From Eublepharis macularius (taxonomy: Eukaryota; Chordata; Lepidosauria; Squamata; Eublepharidae): DNA of 64,000 bases. The notes under the pieces were generated by a model, which worked only from the letters and a program-made list of their open reading frames with translations, made no database searches and was not told the DNA's origin. Each line of letters opens with the position of its first letter. Within the stretch, counting starts at the first letter, position 1. Of the stretch, positions 21,364 to 33,438 are shown piece after piece. Both the position numbers and the translations under genes were made by a program. The stretch covers positions 199,306,311-199,370,310 of the forward strand of contig NC_072791.1 of assembly GCF_028583425.1 (NCBI RefSeq). The letters are read 5' to 3'.

Positions 21364-21430
21364 AGGGCAGTGTGGTGTAAAGGTTTAACTGCTGGAATAG
21401 GATCTGGGAGACCTAGGTTCAAATCCCTGT
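21364..21430 (+). mobile_element. tRNA-derived SINE head fragment
   Basis: gggcagtgtggtgtaaaggttt followed by gggagacctaggttcaaatccc shows the A-box and B-box of the tRNA-derived squamate SINE. It is truncated just after the B-box. Confidence 0.6.
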
Positions 21431-22185
21431 TTTACAGGCCTGGCGGAAAGATAACAAATCCCACCGGATTGTGAAAATTCAGTCCTTCCAAGCAATCCAA
21501 GTGGGCTTGTGGGATCTTGAGTCCTGGCTTACAAAAACAGCGTTGTTGAAACCAAACGAATCTTTCCTTGGAGGAAATTCTTCCTCCATCGACACGTCCT
21601 GCTTCAACTGCCTTGTTTCCATTCTGACGGCTTTAAAAGCAAACCCCCCAAAATCAAGAGCAGAAAAAGAAATCGAATGATTCTCCAAAGTCCTTATGGC
21701 AGGTCATGAGATGCTGGTGGCTCCTTTATGCATGACAGAACCTTTCTTAGAATTTCAAGAAATATGGAAGTATAAGAACAGTTTTTATGGAAGCAGACTG
21801 ATTAGAAAATTAATATTTTAAAATGTTGAATATAAAATATTGAGTGTAATGTTGAATATAAAATGCTGAGTAAGAAGATGGAAAGGAGCAATATTTTTTA
21901 GCTTAAACGTGCTGTTCTATATTCTGTTTATGTATTTTTAAATGAATTATTATTGTCTTTTTCCAATAAACTTTAAAAAAGAGAAAGAGATGCTGGTGGT
22001 GACACTTAAGGGATCGCTCCCTTCTGCTAACTAGCGCTCCAGTTAGCGTACCGCATCGTATGTAGGCAAGGATCACATTCGTTGCTTTTTTCAGTTTTGA
22101 AAATTCCCTTAGAGCTGATAAGAAAGGCGAATTCCAGGTTTAGCAATACATCGTTCAAGGTTTGCACCAAGGGTTGAGAGGTTTT

Positions 22186-22273
22186 CTGTGCAACCCATTG
22201 GTGAGTTACTCCAGTTTAAGCCCATAACACTCAATGGACTTAGAGTGAAGTAACTCTCCATAGGATTGCACTG
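22186..22273. mobile_element. 88-bp palindromic MITE, second copy
   Basis: It begins ctgtgcaaccca and ends ggattgcactg, with the same core (gagttactccagtttaagccca / gacttagagtgaagtaactc) and the same 88-bp length as the copy at 12507. TTT flanks both sides. It ends about 60 bp upstream of the METAP1D promoter region. Confidence 0.65.
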
Positions 22274-22329
22274 TTTGCTTTCAATCGGGGTAGATTGCAA
22301 CCCCTGAAATTACCTGGCTTGCTTGCGGG

Positions 22330-22640
22330 ACTCCTCTGTAGCCCACAGGCAGAAACCTGGGCGCACCCGACCCCCTCGGTCTCCTCATGAGGAGGAGGAG
22401 GAGGAAGGGATCCCGCTTCCACGTGACCCAACACGGCTGTCCAAGATGGCGGCGCCCAGGAGCGCTGTTGACATGTTGCTGCTGCTCAGAGGTGAGTGGA
22501 TTTTCCGAGCCGTATCAGGAGTGAGTCTGAACGTGAGGCCAGTGAGAGACTTGTGGGTTGATTTGCAAGGAGGGTGGAGAGGAGGACGAACTGTGCTTGT
22601 GACTGTCACAACGCAAACACACACCACTGGGGGCGGCGGG
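22330..22640 (+). promoter_or_regulatory. METAP1D: GC-rich promoter of METAP1D with E-box, ETS-like and YY1 sites
   Basis: This stretch is GC- and CpG-richer than the intergenic DNA around it. It contains a palindromic E-box CACGTGAC at 22420-22427. Just before it is an ETS-like core (GGAAGCG on the minus strand). A YY1-type element AAGATGGCGGC at 22443-22453 contains the start codon. No TATA box is visible. This is the usual look of a housekeeping, initiator/YY1-driven vertebrate promoter. The transcription start is not determined. Confidence 0.7.
22446..22491 (+). CDS. METAP1D: METAP1D first coding exon (N-terminal 15 codons)
   Basis: METAP1D is the mitochondrial type 1D methionine aminopeptidase, which removes initiator Met from proteins made in mitochondria. 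The exon reads MAAPRSAVDMLLLLRG-like and stops after AGA-G at a strong donor G/gtgagt. Human METAP1D starts MAAPSGVHLLVRRG, so both begin MAAP, have a Leu-rich stretch and then Arg/Gly. The product would be the start of a mitochondrial presequence. Support comes from the promoter, the start in a YY1 motif, the consensus donor and the position next to HAT1 on the same strand, as in human. The peptide is too short for certainty. No further exon is recognisable before 64000, so the catalytic domain is outside the window. Confidence 0.72.
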
Positions 22641-22686
22641 GAGAATGGGACCGGGAAGTCTTGTGTAGAGAAAATTTACCTTGGAG

Positions 22687-22770
22687 TCTGAAGAAGGGAG
22701 CTCTGACTCTCTCAAGCTTCCACTCTGAAAATCTTGTTGGTCTCTAAGGGGCCACTAGACTCCAATCTTT
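22687..22770. mobile_element. Foldback family fragment (single arm)
   Basis: ctgaagaagggagctctgactctctcaagctt and tgttggtctctaaggggccactagact match the right arm of the elements at 14641 and 33011. It lies just inside METAP1D intron 1. Confidence 0.6.
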
Positions 22771-22889
22771 CCGTTGCCTTACTGACCGTCTCAACTTGTA
22801 ACGATTATTCCTTCCCCCTTCCCCCTTTAATGTAGCCGTGGCCGTTTGTCGTTCAAATAAGTAGTTTTTAAAAAGACTGTGCTTTATTT

Positions 22890-23110
22890 GCACTTTATTT
22901 TATTTTTATTTTATTTCCTCGTTGCAGACCCAAAGTGGCATATATTGTTCTCTTATCTTCTGTTTTATTTTCACAAAAAGCCTGTGAGGTAGGTTAGGCT
23001 GAGAGACTGTGTCTGTCCTAAGGTCATCCAGTGAACTTCTGTGACAGAGTGGGGATTCAAACTTGGGTCTTCCAGATCCTAGTCTAACACTCCAAGCAAT
23101 CTAACACACC
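22890..23110 (-). mobile_element. tRNA-derived squamate SINE, minus strand
   Basis: The plus strand shows the SINE reversed: a ttttattttattt tail, cctgtgaggtaggttaggct, ggtcatccagtgaact, and the reversed B-box (ggggattcaaacttgggtct). The tRNA head ends near 23110. Confidence 0.7.
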
Positions 23111-25577
23111 TGCAGTTTTAATTCAGAGAGTTCCAGGCTGACTTTTCTAATTAAATTACAATTTCTTGTTCAGAACATCTCAGCATAGTCAAATATAATG
23201 AATGGATGTTCTTTATTTCAGAGCATTGAACCTCTGAAATGATCCTTGTTTTGTGTATCCTAAGCTTGTATGTATGCTAATTTGAAGGGATGATATTGTG
23301 AGTTTTAAGTATATTTCTTGTATCTCTTTATAAATTAAAATTATAGAGCTAGCTTATGCTGCTGGCTCAGACTGCTCTGCCAACTTGCCAGTACCGACTA
23401 TTCTGATTGCCAGCTATTCACTAAAGTCTCAGGCAGGACTGAGCATTGGTACCTGAAATGCTGGAGATGTTGGCACACGAGATCTTGTGCATGCAAATCT
23501 CTGTCACTAACTCTACTTTGTTATTGTACTAATAAAAATGTCCCGGATTGTTGGTGGCTGTTCCTCCTTCTATTGGAACCGAAGCTGGTGATATTTGATG
23601 TCCAATCATTGCCAATTGGTGCTTGAAGGAGATGGTGCCTTGCACGTATTCTGATTTCTAACGAGAAGTTACAGAGTCTGAACCCAAGTTCAGGTTTTTA
23701 GGTTGCTGAACTAAACTAATTAAAGGCCAACAATCCTCGATTACTACCTTTGGATTATATTACATTGAGGAAGTAACAGTGCCAGTCTTTTGTTCCTGCC
23801 AGTGAAATAGAGTGAATCTAAAGCATACAGATAGGTGTGCTGGGGGAGTTATGTAGTGAGTGTGCTAGACGGATCTGCAGTCCAGTTGTAATTGGACTGT
23901 CTATACCTTGTTAGCTTTGCGACAAAACTGATTTATTATATTCAAGAGTTTCTTTTAATCTGGCTAGGTTGTGGGTGTGAAGCTAAGGATTAAATCTTAT
24001 GTATGCTGTCTTGGGAAGCAAGTCCCCTTATGCTTGGTGGAATTCACTTGTTCAGTAAACACACAACATAGATGGATGGTGTGGCAGCCTCAGAATCAGA
24101 AAGTTCAAGGATATAATCAGGCACGCAAGCTGCTGCAGTATTTAATTATATCGGTGTTTCTGATATTTACATATCTGAAAATGATTTAAGAAGGACAATT
24201 CATTACAATGATACCTTCCTTTTTAAAGGAATAAGCAAATGCAATTTGGAAGAATTTACTATTTGGGAGACCAGTTTTGGATTACCATAAGAATTCAGTT
24301 TTGGGAGGGACGGGGGATTAAGTGTCATTCTTCGAAATATACGCCTAGTACATTAACAGGATCTTGAAAAAAAGAGAACTTAATCTGTTCTGTTGAATAA
24401 CTTGCATTGTAGGATGGAAGATGACACAAGAAATGAATCAAATGGGTTTTAAAGCATATATAAATATTTAAAAATATCTTAAAAATTCAAATACAGTTGT
24501 CCACAAACCACATTTTTAAGGGTTGCAAACTGGGATAGAGCTCTGCCCAGTATGTATTGAGGATACCCATTGGAGCAATCCATTCAGTCCTGGTTCTGCG
24601 CAGGCCGGCCCCATTGATAACCAGTGGCATATCTTACATTTTTGAACCTGTTTTTCTGCCATATTTGTAGCATATTTGAAACTTCATGGCCCTATTCCAT
24701 ACAATATTAGACCAACTTAGATCTCATTAAACCAATGGGAATTAAATTAGTTGCAGATGACTTTGTCATGTTGATGTCAAATTTTTTTAGCACAATTAAC
24801 TTTTTCTGAAGGTTTCACAAATAGTTTTGAAGCCACTATAGTGAAGACATTTGCTGGATTTACATTTTTCCCCCATAAAAAGATAGTGAGACGAACAAAA
24901 CTTTAAAAAGCAATACTGATGTTGTCTATCCAAGCACTAACATAGTCTTTCTATATTGGCTCAATTGGTTATACTATTGTAGTAGATTGTAGCTGTCCTA
25001 ATTATGCATTGGAACCATTCTCAAGGATTAACAATAATTGCATTGGAGTGATACTCCCATTGCTAATAACAAAAATCAGAATAATGCTCTTTGAAAACTG
25101 GCTTAAAGGTGCACGAGAGACTGCTGTATCCTTATCTGCACTGATTTACTGATTTTGAAAAGCAAAAGCTTCATGAAGCAGGAGCTCTTCGCATCTCCTT
25201 GTAAGTGGCTCTCAATCTTCAAAAACATTCAGTCCCTGCAATAAATGCTTGATTTTTATATTTGAAATTGAAAAACAAATACGATGGTTATGCCTTTCTT
25301 CTTATTTTTTTTGACATCTTGAATGCAAAGGATCAGGATGTTGACCTATAAGGAAGTAATCATCTTAACAAGAAGAAGGTACTTAACAGATTTGTTTCTT
25401 GCCTCTGAGCTGATGCTGGCCTAGTGTATTCTTTGCTACTATTCAGAAAAGTAAAAAAAAAAACCCAACCCAACACAAAAGTAGTTATTTAACTTTGGTT
25501 TAATACAATGACCCCCACCTGTGGCAACCTCTGATGTGTTTTCAAGTGTGCATGTCTTTCTTCCCCCTATCTGTTCC
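23111..25577. other. Intronic DNA without recognised features
   Basis: About 2.5 kb of AT-rich sequence, with no SINE, LINE or terminal repeat that I can name and no exon. Confidence 0.5.
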
Positions 25578-25585
25578 CCTAGAAT

Positions 25586-26006
25586 CAGGGCTCATTTTGA
25601 GGGGGAATGCACAGGAACGCAGTTCCAGCAGTTCCCCAAAGAGGTCACATGTCAGGTGACCCCGCCCACCTGACTGTCGGCCATTTTGGGCCCGTTTCAG
25701 TCTGGATTGGGGCCGAAACGGCCTGGATCGGGCCTCTGACGAGTGGTGGATCACTCTCCTACTCAGCATTGGCCCAATCCTGACCGACCATTTTGGGGCC
25801 CTTTTCAGCCATATTCAGCCCCTTTTTGCCATTTTGGCCCTGAATGGCCAGGTTTGGGTCCAAAGCAGCCAGGATAGGTGATGTCAGGGGGCGTGGCATA
25901 TGCAAATCAGTTATGCTAATGACACACTTCCGGTGATGGCAATGGGTTATGCTAATGGGTTATGCTAATGAGTTCCTCCAGCTCTTTTTCTAGTAAACGA
26001 CCCCTG
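25586..26006. mobile_element. hAT element (CAGGG family), 421 bp
   Basis: It begins CAGGGCTCATTTTGAGGGGG and ends …ctagtaaacgacccctg. Flanks are CCTAGAAT (25578-25585) and CCTAGAGT (26007-26014), an 8-bp duplication with one A/G change. The first part (ggaacgcagttccagcag, then gtcacatgtcaggtgaccccgcc) is related to the 11157 and 56475 copies. The interior is different. Confidence 0.8.
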
Positions 26007-26849
26007 CCTAGAGTAAACAGCTAGTCCTGGCTTTCCTCCATCTCTTTGGAGCAGGAGATATTTTAGAAGACCTGTGGAGGCATCTGTAGGGAGACCCCAT
26101 TTGGAAACAGCTGTCTCTGTTATAGGAGAATCCTTGGCGTGGAACCTCCAAATGTTTTGTGACTGGCTGCAGCACCCATGGCAGCCTTGCTGTGATTGGC
26201 TAGGCTTTTCATCGCAGCCATTTTGTGGGGCCATCAACTTGGTGTTCTCAAAATTCCAAAAGTGCCCATGGACTGTACAAGGTTGGGAAACCTAATTTAA
26301 TGCAAAGATAAAATAAGAATTATGAGGCAGAATTCAGTATGCACGTCTAGGTTAACTAGTTGAGTGTTTGCATTAATTTGTCACACATATACTGTACGTG
26401 TAACACCTTACAGCTTTAGAAAAAGGACAGACTTTAATTGATTGTCACTTCATATATCAGATTTTTCTACATTTTCCATATGTTCTACAGTCTCCTATTA
26501 CTCTTTAATTATGCATATCTTGGCACATGGTGTAGTAAGAGTGTGTGCACACCCTGGCACATGATGCAGTGTGTTCAGTGCCATGAGTACATGTTTTGAA
26601 CAGCTATTGTGGTTATCTGCCTGGTTTACATACTTTTATAACATAGACTCTGCTTCATATATTATAAAATTCATGGAAAATCCTTGTTGAATAGGATATT
26701 TATTTCTTAAAATAGTTGTATCATGCTTTCATGGTGGCTTATAAATGACCATTTAAAATAGGCAGAATAAAATGAAGCCCCGAATAACCCTCTTTCCTCA
26801 TAACAGTTTTTACAATCAGTACTCCAGTAATTAATTAATTTTTTTTAAA

Positions 26850-27560
26850 AATGTTTACTACATTGATCACCTGCCTTTCTCACTAAGACTCAGGGCAGAT
26901 TACAAAGTATAGAAAACAGTTCAGTCAGATAGCACAGGACAACCCGTAGCAATGCAATAGGATTATGAACATTAGGAAACAACGTAAAGAGAAAACTGCC
27001 TAAGACATTAAAAAATAGAGTGAATTACAAAGGCACGAGTGCAGTAAAGGCAAAATGATACATACAGTAAACATTGCAACAGACTACAATCCTATTTCCT
27101 TATAGAAGTGCCTTTTTGGACCATTCCATTCCACTGCAATTCCCATCCTTTTATACACATGCCTCCTGTACATTTCTGTTTTCTGCGTTCTGAAGAATGA
27201 TAGAAGCGCAGGAGCCTTTCGGACTTCTTCAGGCAGGCTGTTTCACAAGGGAGGAACCTCCAGTGAGAATGCACATTGTGTGGTCAACCTTTCCTGTTTG
27301 CAGGGTGCACCCTCAGAAGAGCAAAGCTGTCACTGTAGAGTGTATGGGAGAGGTGGCCCTGCAGGTGTGTGGGTCCAAGGCCATGAAGGCCTTGGTAGGT
27401 GATGTGGAATGGCACTGTAACGCCTCCTCGACATTTCTAGGTGGCACACACCCTGCCTTCTCACCACCTTAGGGAACTCGTTACACAGTGTGGGAGCAAT
27501 AGTAGAAAAAGCATGGGCTCTAGTTGATGCCAGGTGGGCTATGCTAGCAAGTGGCAAACG
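26850..27560 (-). mobile_element. L2/CR1-type LINE, 3' UTR and tail, minus strand, decayed
   Basis: It starts with cctgcctttctcactaagactcagggcagattaca, the reversed LINE end. Later segments (cttcaggcaggctgtttcacaag, then ggtgcaccc; ctctagttgatgccaggtgggct) match the reversed 3' region also seen at 62242-62590. No intact reading frame. Confidence 0.6.
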
Positions 27561-28030
27561 ACCATGACTTATGCACAGGGACACACTGTAGCATATGAAG
27601 AATCGTTGGGTAGCTGATGATTGTGTGTGGGGAACAGTAAGTGTAGGAAGAGACAGGCTGCCACTTGCTTAAAGCGATCATACACATTCCCAGCCATTCA
27701 GTAGTAAACATAGGCATAGATACCAAAGCAAGAGGCAAAGTAGCAAAACTAGCAAACGCTTCCATTCCACTGGCGCACAGCAATCATGACACAAACAATT
27801 AGTCATGCAAGGGAGACCACAGTTAGCAAGTGTCAATGGCCCGAAGACCATAACGACAGCACCCTACCCAGTGAAGCCCCCTACTTACACACAATGCTCA
27901 AGCCCTCTTCCAGGAAGAGCTTACAATACTTCCATTATAGCTTAGTGAGAAGGAAGGACGGATACCTGTGGCCTTAAGCTCTCCAGACCTTCTGTCAAGC
28001 AGGGCTTATTGTTATTGCCTAGTAGACCAC

Positions 28031-28262
28031 ACAGCTTGGTGTAGCGGTTAAGAGCAGCGGGACTAATCTGGAGAACTGGGTGTGATTCCCCACTCCTCCA
28101 CTTGAAGCCAGCTGGGTGACCTTGGGTCAGTCACAGCTCTTCCAGATTGTTGTGGGGATAATAATACCATACTTTGTAAACCACTTTGAGTGGGTGTTAA
28201 ATTGTCCTGAAGGGTGGTATATAAATTGAATGTTGTTGTTGCCATTATTATTATTATTATTA
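28031..28262 (+). mobile_element. tRNA-derived squamate SINE
   Basis: Head cttggtgtagcggttaagag (A-box) and gggtgtgattcccc (B-box), body gaagccagctgggtgacctt and gggtcagtcacagctct, tail tataaattgaatgttgttg. The tail runs into the (ATT)n and (TAC)n repeat. Confidence 0.8.
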
Positions 28263-28263
28263 T

Positions 28264-28332
<69 letters not shown>

Positions 28333-28333
28333 A
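28240..28333. repeat. (ATT)n / (TAC)n microsatellite at a SINE tail
   Basis: Seven or so ATT units are followed by about 22 TAC units (28264-28333). It grew from the SINE 3' tail. The poly-Val and poly-Ser open frames across it are by-products of the repeat. Confidence 0.95.
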
Positions 28334-28856
28334 ATAGAAAAGGGTTGTACTTGCATGCAAACAAACCTTTTGCCAAGGAAAAAGCCATGAGGAAGCAGCG
28401 AGCAAGGAAGTCCTGCTCCTATTCCAGTCGCAACAGCTAGCCAGCTGCATCATCCAGTGGGTAGAACGGGGTCTGCACATGTAAAAGTGTTAAAATCCCA
28501 TTGTGGAAGTAATAATGGCACACAGACAGTATTCAGAACCCTGCACATCATGCATCAGTATGGCTTTTTGTATGTAAGGGGAACAACTACTAACAAGCAA
28601 GAAGCAGGGGGACCTTGTGGATGAGAAAGAATGGAAGTGACAGTGGCAAGAGTCCAGGGTGCAGCATTATGTGGGCTGTTTGTTAACCCACTGGGAACAA
28701 TACTGCAGAGGGAACAGGAGATGTGGGTAGAATGCCTGCTGGCAACAATAATTTGAGATGGAAAAGAGAAAGGCAGAAGAGCTAAAACCTAAGGGTGCTG
28801 CACCAAACAGCCAGTGGGACAGAGAGTAGGAAGGCTGAAGATGGCGCCCTTGTACA

Positions 28857-28912
28857 CTCCGCTTCCGAGATCTGATGAGATCAGGCTCTCCTCGGCTGTC
28901 CAGGTCAGGATC
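28857..28912 (-). mobile_element. 5S-derived SINE head fragment, minus strand
   Basis: The plus-strand reading ctccgcttccgagatctgat then gagatcaggctctcctcggctgtccaggtc is the reversed 5S-rRNA-like head. Body and tail are missing. Confidence 0.55.
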
Positions 28913-29791
28913 GCATGAGAAACACACTTCTCCCTTTCCTAATCACTTGTGAACCCAACTCAACAAGTGGGCTGAGCGATAAGAGGTCTTAGACTTGGTC
29001 TTTGAGGATAGTTTCCCAGAAGAAAGAGCTTGGGAGATACTGATACATACCACAAATAGTGCTGAGAGACAACCAGAGTGAGTGGCACGAGGACCACCGG
29101 TCTCACTCTTACAACTGCCAGCTGCAGGATTCCCATTTCTCCCAGCTTCCTCCATCCCCTTGTGTATTCCATCATGAATTAGCTAGGATGGTCAGCTGAT
29201 TGTCACGAGAGGAAGGTCACTGTTTGAATGTTTATTTATTTAATGGCATCTGTTCTGGAGTGAGTTCTGATGCAATCACACATTAGCAAACGTTTTTTTC
29301 TTACATCTGAAATCTGTGCGGCAAATGAATGGATAGCAGTTCCATTCGCTGATGGCGTTGGCTGCTCTTGTTATATACTCTGGAAATGTATGTGAATCTT
29401 TTAAGAATAAAAGGATGACTGTCTGACAGTTGGCTTTCCAGTGGTTGCTGCTGCTTATAGGATTTTCTGGTACTCTGCATGCCGCTGAGGGTTGGATGGG
29501 ATCCTCTCCTCTGCCTGAGTTTAGTGACTCCCAAACTGTCTATGGAGAGACATGGAGCTAGTGATGAATAATCCCTAATAGCTGCAATAGTCACTTCCTT
29601 GGACCAGGGGCTTATCAGAGGTGGAGAGTGATTGAGAAAGCGTGTTGCCACCTCTGTCATTCCATTCCACTCCTCATTCTCCCATTGTTAGTTCCTCTGA
29701 TGCTTGCACTTGGCCGATGTGGAAGATAATATTAAGACAATACTCACCCATCTGTTGCAGAGTCTGATTGCTTCTTGTTCTGTCTTGTGGC

Positions 29792-30570
29792 TAGACATGG
29801 GCACAAATCGAAATACGAAGCAAATTTCATCACAAAACGGGCCGTTTCATGTGTCATGAAACAGCACTTTGTGGGGTTACGGTTATCATGAAATTACCAC
29901 AAAATTCACAACTTTTTGGCCTGTTTTGTTAGCTTCATGAACTATTCATAATTGCAGACAGGCTGGCGCCAATCCATTGATTCCCTAGGCAACAATGGGC
30001 CCATACCTTTTGTTGCCATTGGAAACCCCGATCATAGCCCACTTACCCTTGATTGGCAGCTCTCCTAGCCATCTGGAGAGCTTCCATTCTGCCCTATACA
30101 GCCAGGAGCTGGGGGGGGGAGCAATCCCCTAAGCAACCAAGGAGGTGGGCCTTCTGTAGCAATGGGCACACCAATCTCACCCTTCCAAACCCTGTTAGGC
30201 AGGTCTGTCAGCCAACCAGCTCCATCACTGCCGGTCCTTCGTCCTCTTCTGATCCAGCAACTCCCAGTCCCTGTTTCATTCATGCACTCTAGCAGCACTT
30301 CCCTTCCCACCCTTCCCAATCTTTCCCAATCAACATATTGCAAACTAGGAGGGTAGGTGGAGGAGAGCCTGCTGAAGTCTCCCTGCGAGTTTGGCATCTC
30401 TGAGTATGAAGGGGGCTGTTGAAATGCCCTGGGTTCTGATGAATCATGCAACTAACTAATCGTTTCAGCAAACATGTCAATTTCGTGAAGTTTCGTGATT
30501 TGCAATTTGTGGATCGCAATGAAACACGAAACTCTAGTTTCGGGCTTTTTCTGTTTCATGCCCATGTCTA
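29792..30570. mobile_element. Non-autonomous hAT element (GATGGGCAC family), 779 bp
   Basis: Ends tagacatgggcacaaatcg and …catgcccatgtcta. Both flanks are CTTGTGGC (29784-29791 and 30571-30578), a perfect 8-bp duplication. Subterminal regions are rich in tttcgtg/cacgaaa inverted repeats. Same family as 3019-3699. No transposase is visible in the roughly 780 bp. Confidence 0.9.
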
Positions 30571-31008
30571 CTTGTGGCTCTGACCTTGTAGAGAACAATG
30601 GAGCCATGAATGTTTGACCAACCAGTGGCAATATGTGGAACAGAGTACTTCCCATGGTGAGGGCTTATCTAGGTTAGAGGTTTCATTGTCCAAAGGAAGG
30701 CTCCAGCCTCCACAGGACAGACGTTGTGTCTCCTACATGGGAGACATTGCTAAGAAAAGGCTGTTAAGCCAGAACACAGTTTCCTTGTATGCCAGTGGGG
30801 AAATGAAGACATTTTGTGACCATGACATGTAGGCAGTGCTCTGTACACCAATCTCTCTTATTGGGGAAATGCAGGGTGGGACAGAGAATGTGCAGGTGTC
30901 ATTCTTTTGAGGCGTAATCTCCCTTGTTTCGTGCCAACTATGCTCCCTGGCTTACCTATGGCTTTGTCTTTCTAATGACAGAACTGAAATTCCTGTTGGA
31001 ACTTAGAG

Positions 31009-31370
31009 GCAAGCTACAAGAGACGAATTACACGAGGAGGAGCATGTGAAGTGAGTTGCAATGTTAGCCAGGAACCTGAGTTTTAAGAGATTGGATGGCT
31101 TTGTTAATTTCCCCTCTCTACAGAGCCAGGGAGATCACTGCTTAGAGAGTTTGTTAATTTCCTGTTTGCTTCCCAACCTCTGTCAGTTTCACCTCCCCTT
31201 CTAAGAGGGGAAAAGGAAATAAACAAACTTTCTGAGCAGTGATCTCCCTGGCTCTGTAGATAGGGGAAATTGACAAAGCCTTTCAATCTCTTTTAAAACT
31301 TAGCTTCCTGGCAAACATTGTGACTCCCTTCACATGCTCCTCCTTGTGTAATTCGTCTCTTGTAGCTTCG
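31009..31370. mobile_element. Giant-hairpin element, 362 bp with ~155-bp arms
   Basis: The left arm (ggcaagctacaagagacg…) and right arm (…cgtctcttgtagcttcgc) are inverted copies along most of the element, for example ctacagagccagggagatca versus tgatctccctggctctgtag. Flanks ACTTAGAG (31001-31008) and ACTTAGTG (31371-31378) form an 8-bp duplication with one change. No coding content. Confidence 0.8.
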
Positions 31371-31993
31371 CACTTAGTGTCCAGAATCTTGAGGCTGGGT
31401 ATCTGTGTTTTGTTAAAGCAAGCATTATTCATTTGCTCTTTATTTCTGTCCCCCATCCCTACCGAGCTGTTGTGTTTTTGTGGTTGCTGTTCTCTTTGCA
31501 CAAAGTACCCTATTTCCAAAGTCCCAGCTTGGGTGCGTGGATGTGTAGAAATATGTCATTCAAGTGATGCAGCCCCATCTCATGTGCTAAGACATTTCAG
31601 GTCTGCATTTCATTGCTACACTTTATATCGCTCTCGTATTGGTCCATGATTAGTTCCTGACTTAGTCAGAATCCTGTCCTATGCCATGGTTATAGAGGGT
31701 GAAGGAGGCAACAGGAACAGCTTACACCACTGCTTTTGTTTGGGTTTTATGCTGATACATGGGATGGGAATAAGATCTAGACTAAACCATACTTCTTTCT
31801 CAACTCGTGCTCATTTCTCTTCTCCATACTTCAGTGGCAGCTTCCTTGAAGATGACAGTGTTCCTATGTTGATGTCGATTCACTGTGCCAAGGTACCTTT
31901 AGGCTTTGTCAGCACAGCTGCAGCCTTATCTCATAGGAAGGATTCTGCTTCAGTCATATATGTTGGAGCTGGCTAAAACTGCATACGTGTGTG

Positions 31994-32149
31994 CAGGGTT
32001 TTTTTTCTGGGAAAAGAGGTGGCAGAACTCTCAAGAGGAAAATGCGGAAGAAACACATGGGATTCTTTGAAATCATATTATTTTCAAGCACTATTGCCGA
32101 GTATTTTCAAGAGGTGCCGGAACTCCATTCCCCCTGAAAAAAAGACCTG
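31994..32149. mobile_element. hAT MITE (CAGGG family), 156 bp
   Basis: It begins CAGGGTTTTTTTTCTGGGAA and ends …aaaaaaagacctg. The flanks are CGTGTGTG (31986-31993) and CATGTGTG (32150-32157), an 8-bp duplication with one CpG-type change. The segments gaaaagaggtggcagaact and caagaggtgccggaactccat match the termini of the 11157 and 56475 copies. Confidence 0.85.
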
Positions 32150-32647
32150 CATGTGTGTAAGAAGAAAACAATAAAAGCAATTTGGGGTGGAGGAGGAGCA
32201 GGGATCTGTGGTGGAAATGGAAAATCAGTGAAAATTACCCTCCCCTTTTTTGCCAACAGAAGGGCAGGCACATTTATTAATTCGTTTGTTTATATTTATC
32301 TTCATTTATAGACTTTCTTGTTTTATTTGTTCTATTTTATGCTTTGAATCCTCTTTTAATACAACGGTGTTACATGACTGGCCAAATGACCGTAAATAAA
32401 GAAATGAACGAATACCTTCCTTGCTGAAACTTTTTTTGGGATCCAGCTCATTGTGTTCGTCACAAGATGGCAAGATCCTTTCTTACAGTGGCAGTTTCTC
32501 GTGACCGCAGCATCTCCTCTCTTGCTTCTGCTGTTCCCAGCCCTTTCCGCCTTCTCTTTCCCCTCAGCCATTCACCGCTGCCATTTTTCATGTGTCTGCT
32601 TTACATGAATACTTGGAGCTGCTTAATACTGAAACAGAGCGTTAGCC

Positions 32648-32806
32648 CACTGAGACCGGTATTGTCCAATTTGACTGGCAACAGATCTCCAGTGCTTCAG
32701 GTGGAGGTCTTCTGTATCACCAGTTTCCCGATCCTTTCTAAGTGGAGATGCCGAGGATTGAACTTTGGACCTTTGGCATGCAAAACGAAACAAAGCTTCT
32801 GCCCCT
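32648..32806 (-). mobile_element. tRNA-Ala-like SINE, minus strand
   Basis: The plus strand shows gagaccggtattgtcca, ggagatgccgaggattgaac, and tttggcatgcaaaacgaa. Reversed, these are a tRNA-Ala(TGC)-like head with B-box and the common GCAGAAGGTCCCAGGTTCAA-type region. Decayed. Confidence 0.55.
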
Positions 32807-33010
32807 TTTAGCTTCTTCAGAACCTTCCTTCTTTCTGCTTCCAAGTAATTCTTCTTATCAAACAGGTTTTTTCCCCCCGGTCTCTTTTAGGATCTCTGCT
32901 GACTAGGTACATCTGCAGTCCATTGGATTGGAAGGACGTTCTTTTTTATTCTGAAGGTGGTAACATTACTGAAGCACTCTGACCTTTTAAATCAAACCAT
33001 TGCTTTAGTT

Positions 33011-33438
33011 GGAGGTGGGTAGCTGTGTTGGTCTGCAGTGGATGAGCAAGTTTCCAGCCCAGTAGCACCTTCAAGACCAACAGGAGTTTCCCAACTTGTG
33101 CTCATTTCCCTTCTCCTCCCATCTCTTTTAAGAGTCAAGCTCCCTTTTTCGGATAAGAGTAGAAATGGAGATCTCCGAGTCTTTTTATCCCAGTCAAAAG
33201 GTGGGAGGGGTGTTGCAAAGAAGTAAAATAGGATGTGGAGGTTCAACGTGAAATGCAATTCGCTTGATTGGAGCAGGGGAGGAAATGAGAAAATTCAGCA
33301 TCAGTAGTGAGAAAAGAATCCTATGTCCCTGTTCAACCTTGAATTCTCCATTCCTGCTCATATCTGATGAAGCGAGCATGACTCTCAAAAGCTTATAACC
33401 TGGAAACTCTTGTTTGTCTTTAAGGTGCTACAGGACTT
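33011..33438. mobile_element. Long-TIR element of the foldback family
   Basis: The left end ggaggtgggtagctgtgttg followed by gtagcaccttcaagaccaacagg is inverted at the right (cttgtttgtctttaaggtgcta). The inverted match continues inward for roughly 120 bp (ttaagagtcaagctccc / gcgagcatgactctcaaaag). This copy shows that the small hairpins at 9961 and 14641 are ends of a larger element. Confidence 0.65.

Noticed and set aside
22323..22691. 122-codon frame spanning the METAP1D exon 1 region
   Set aside because: It runs through the splice donor in a different frame from the MAAP start. It is open because of GC content.
28063..28480. Frames encoding long Val or Ser runs
   Set aside because: They are translations of the (TAC)n repeat at a SINE tail.
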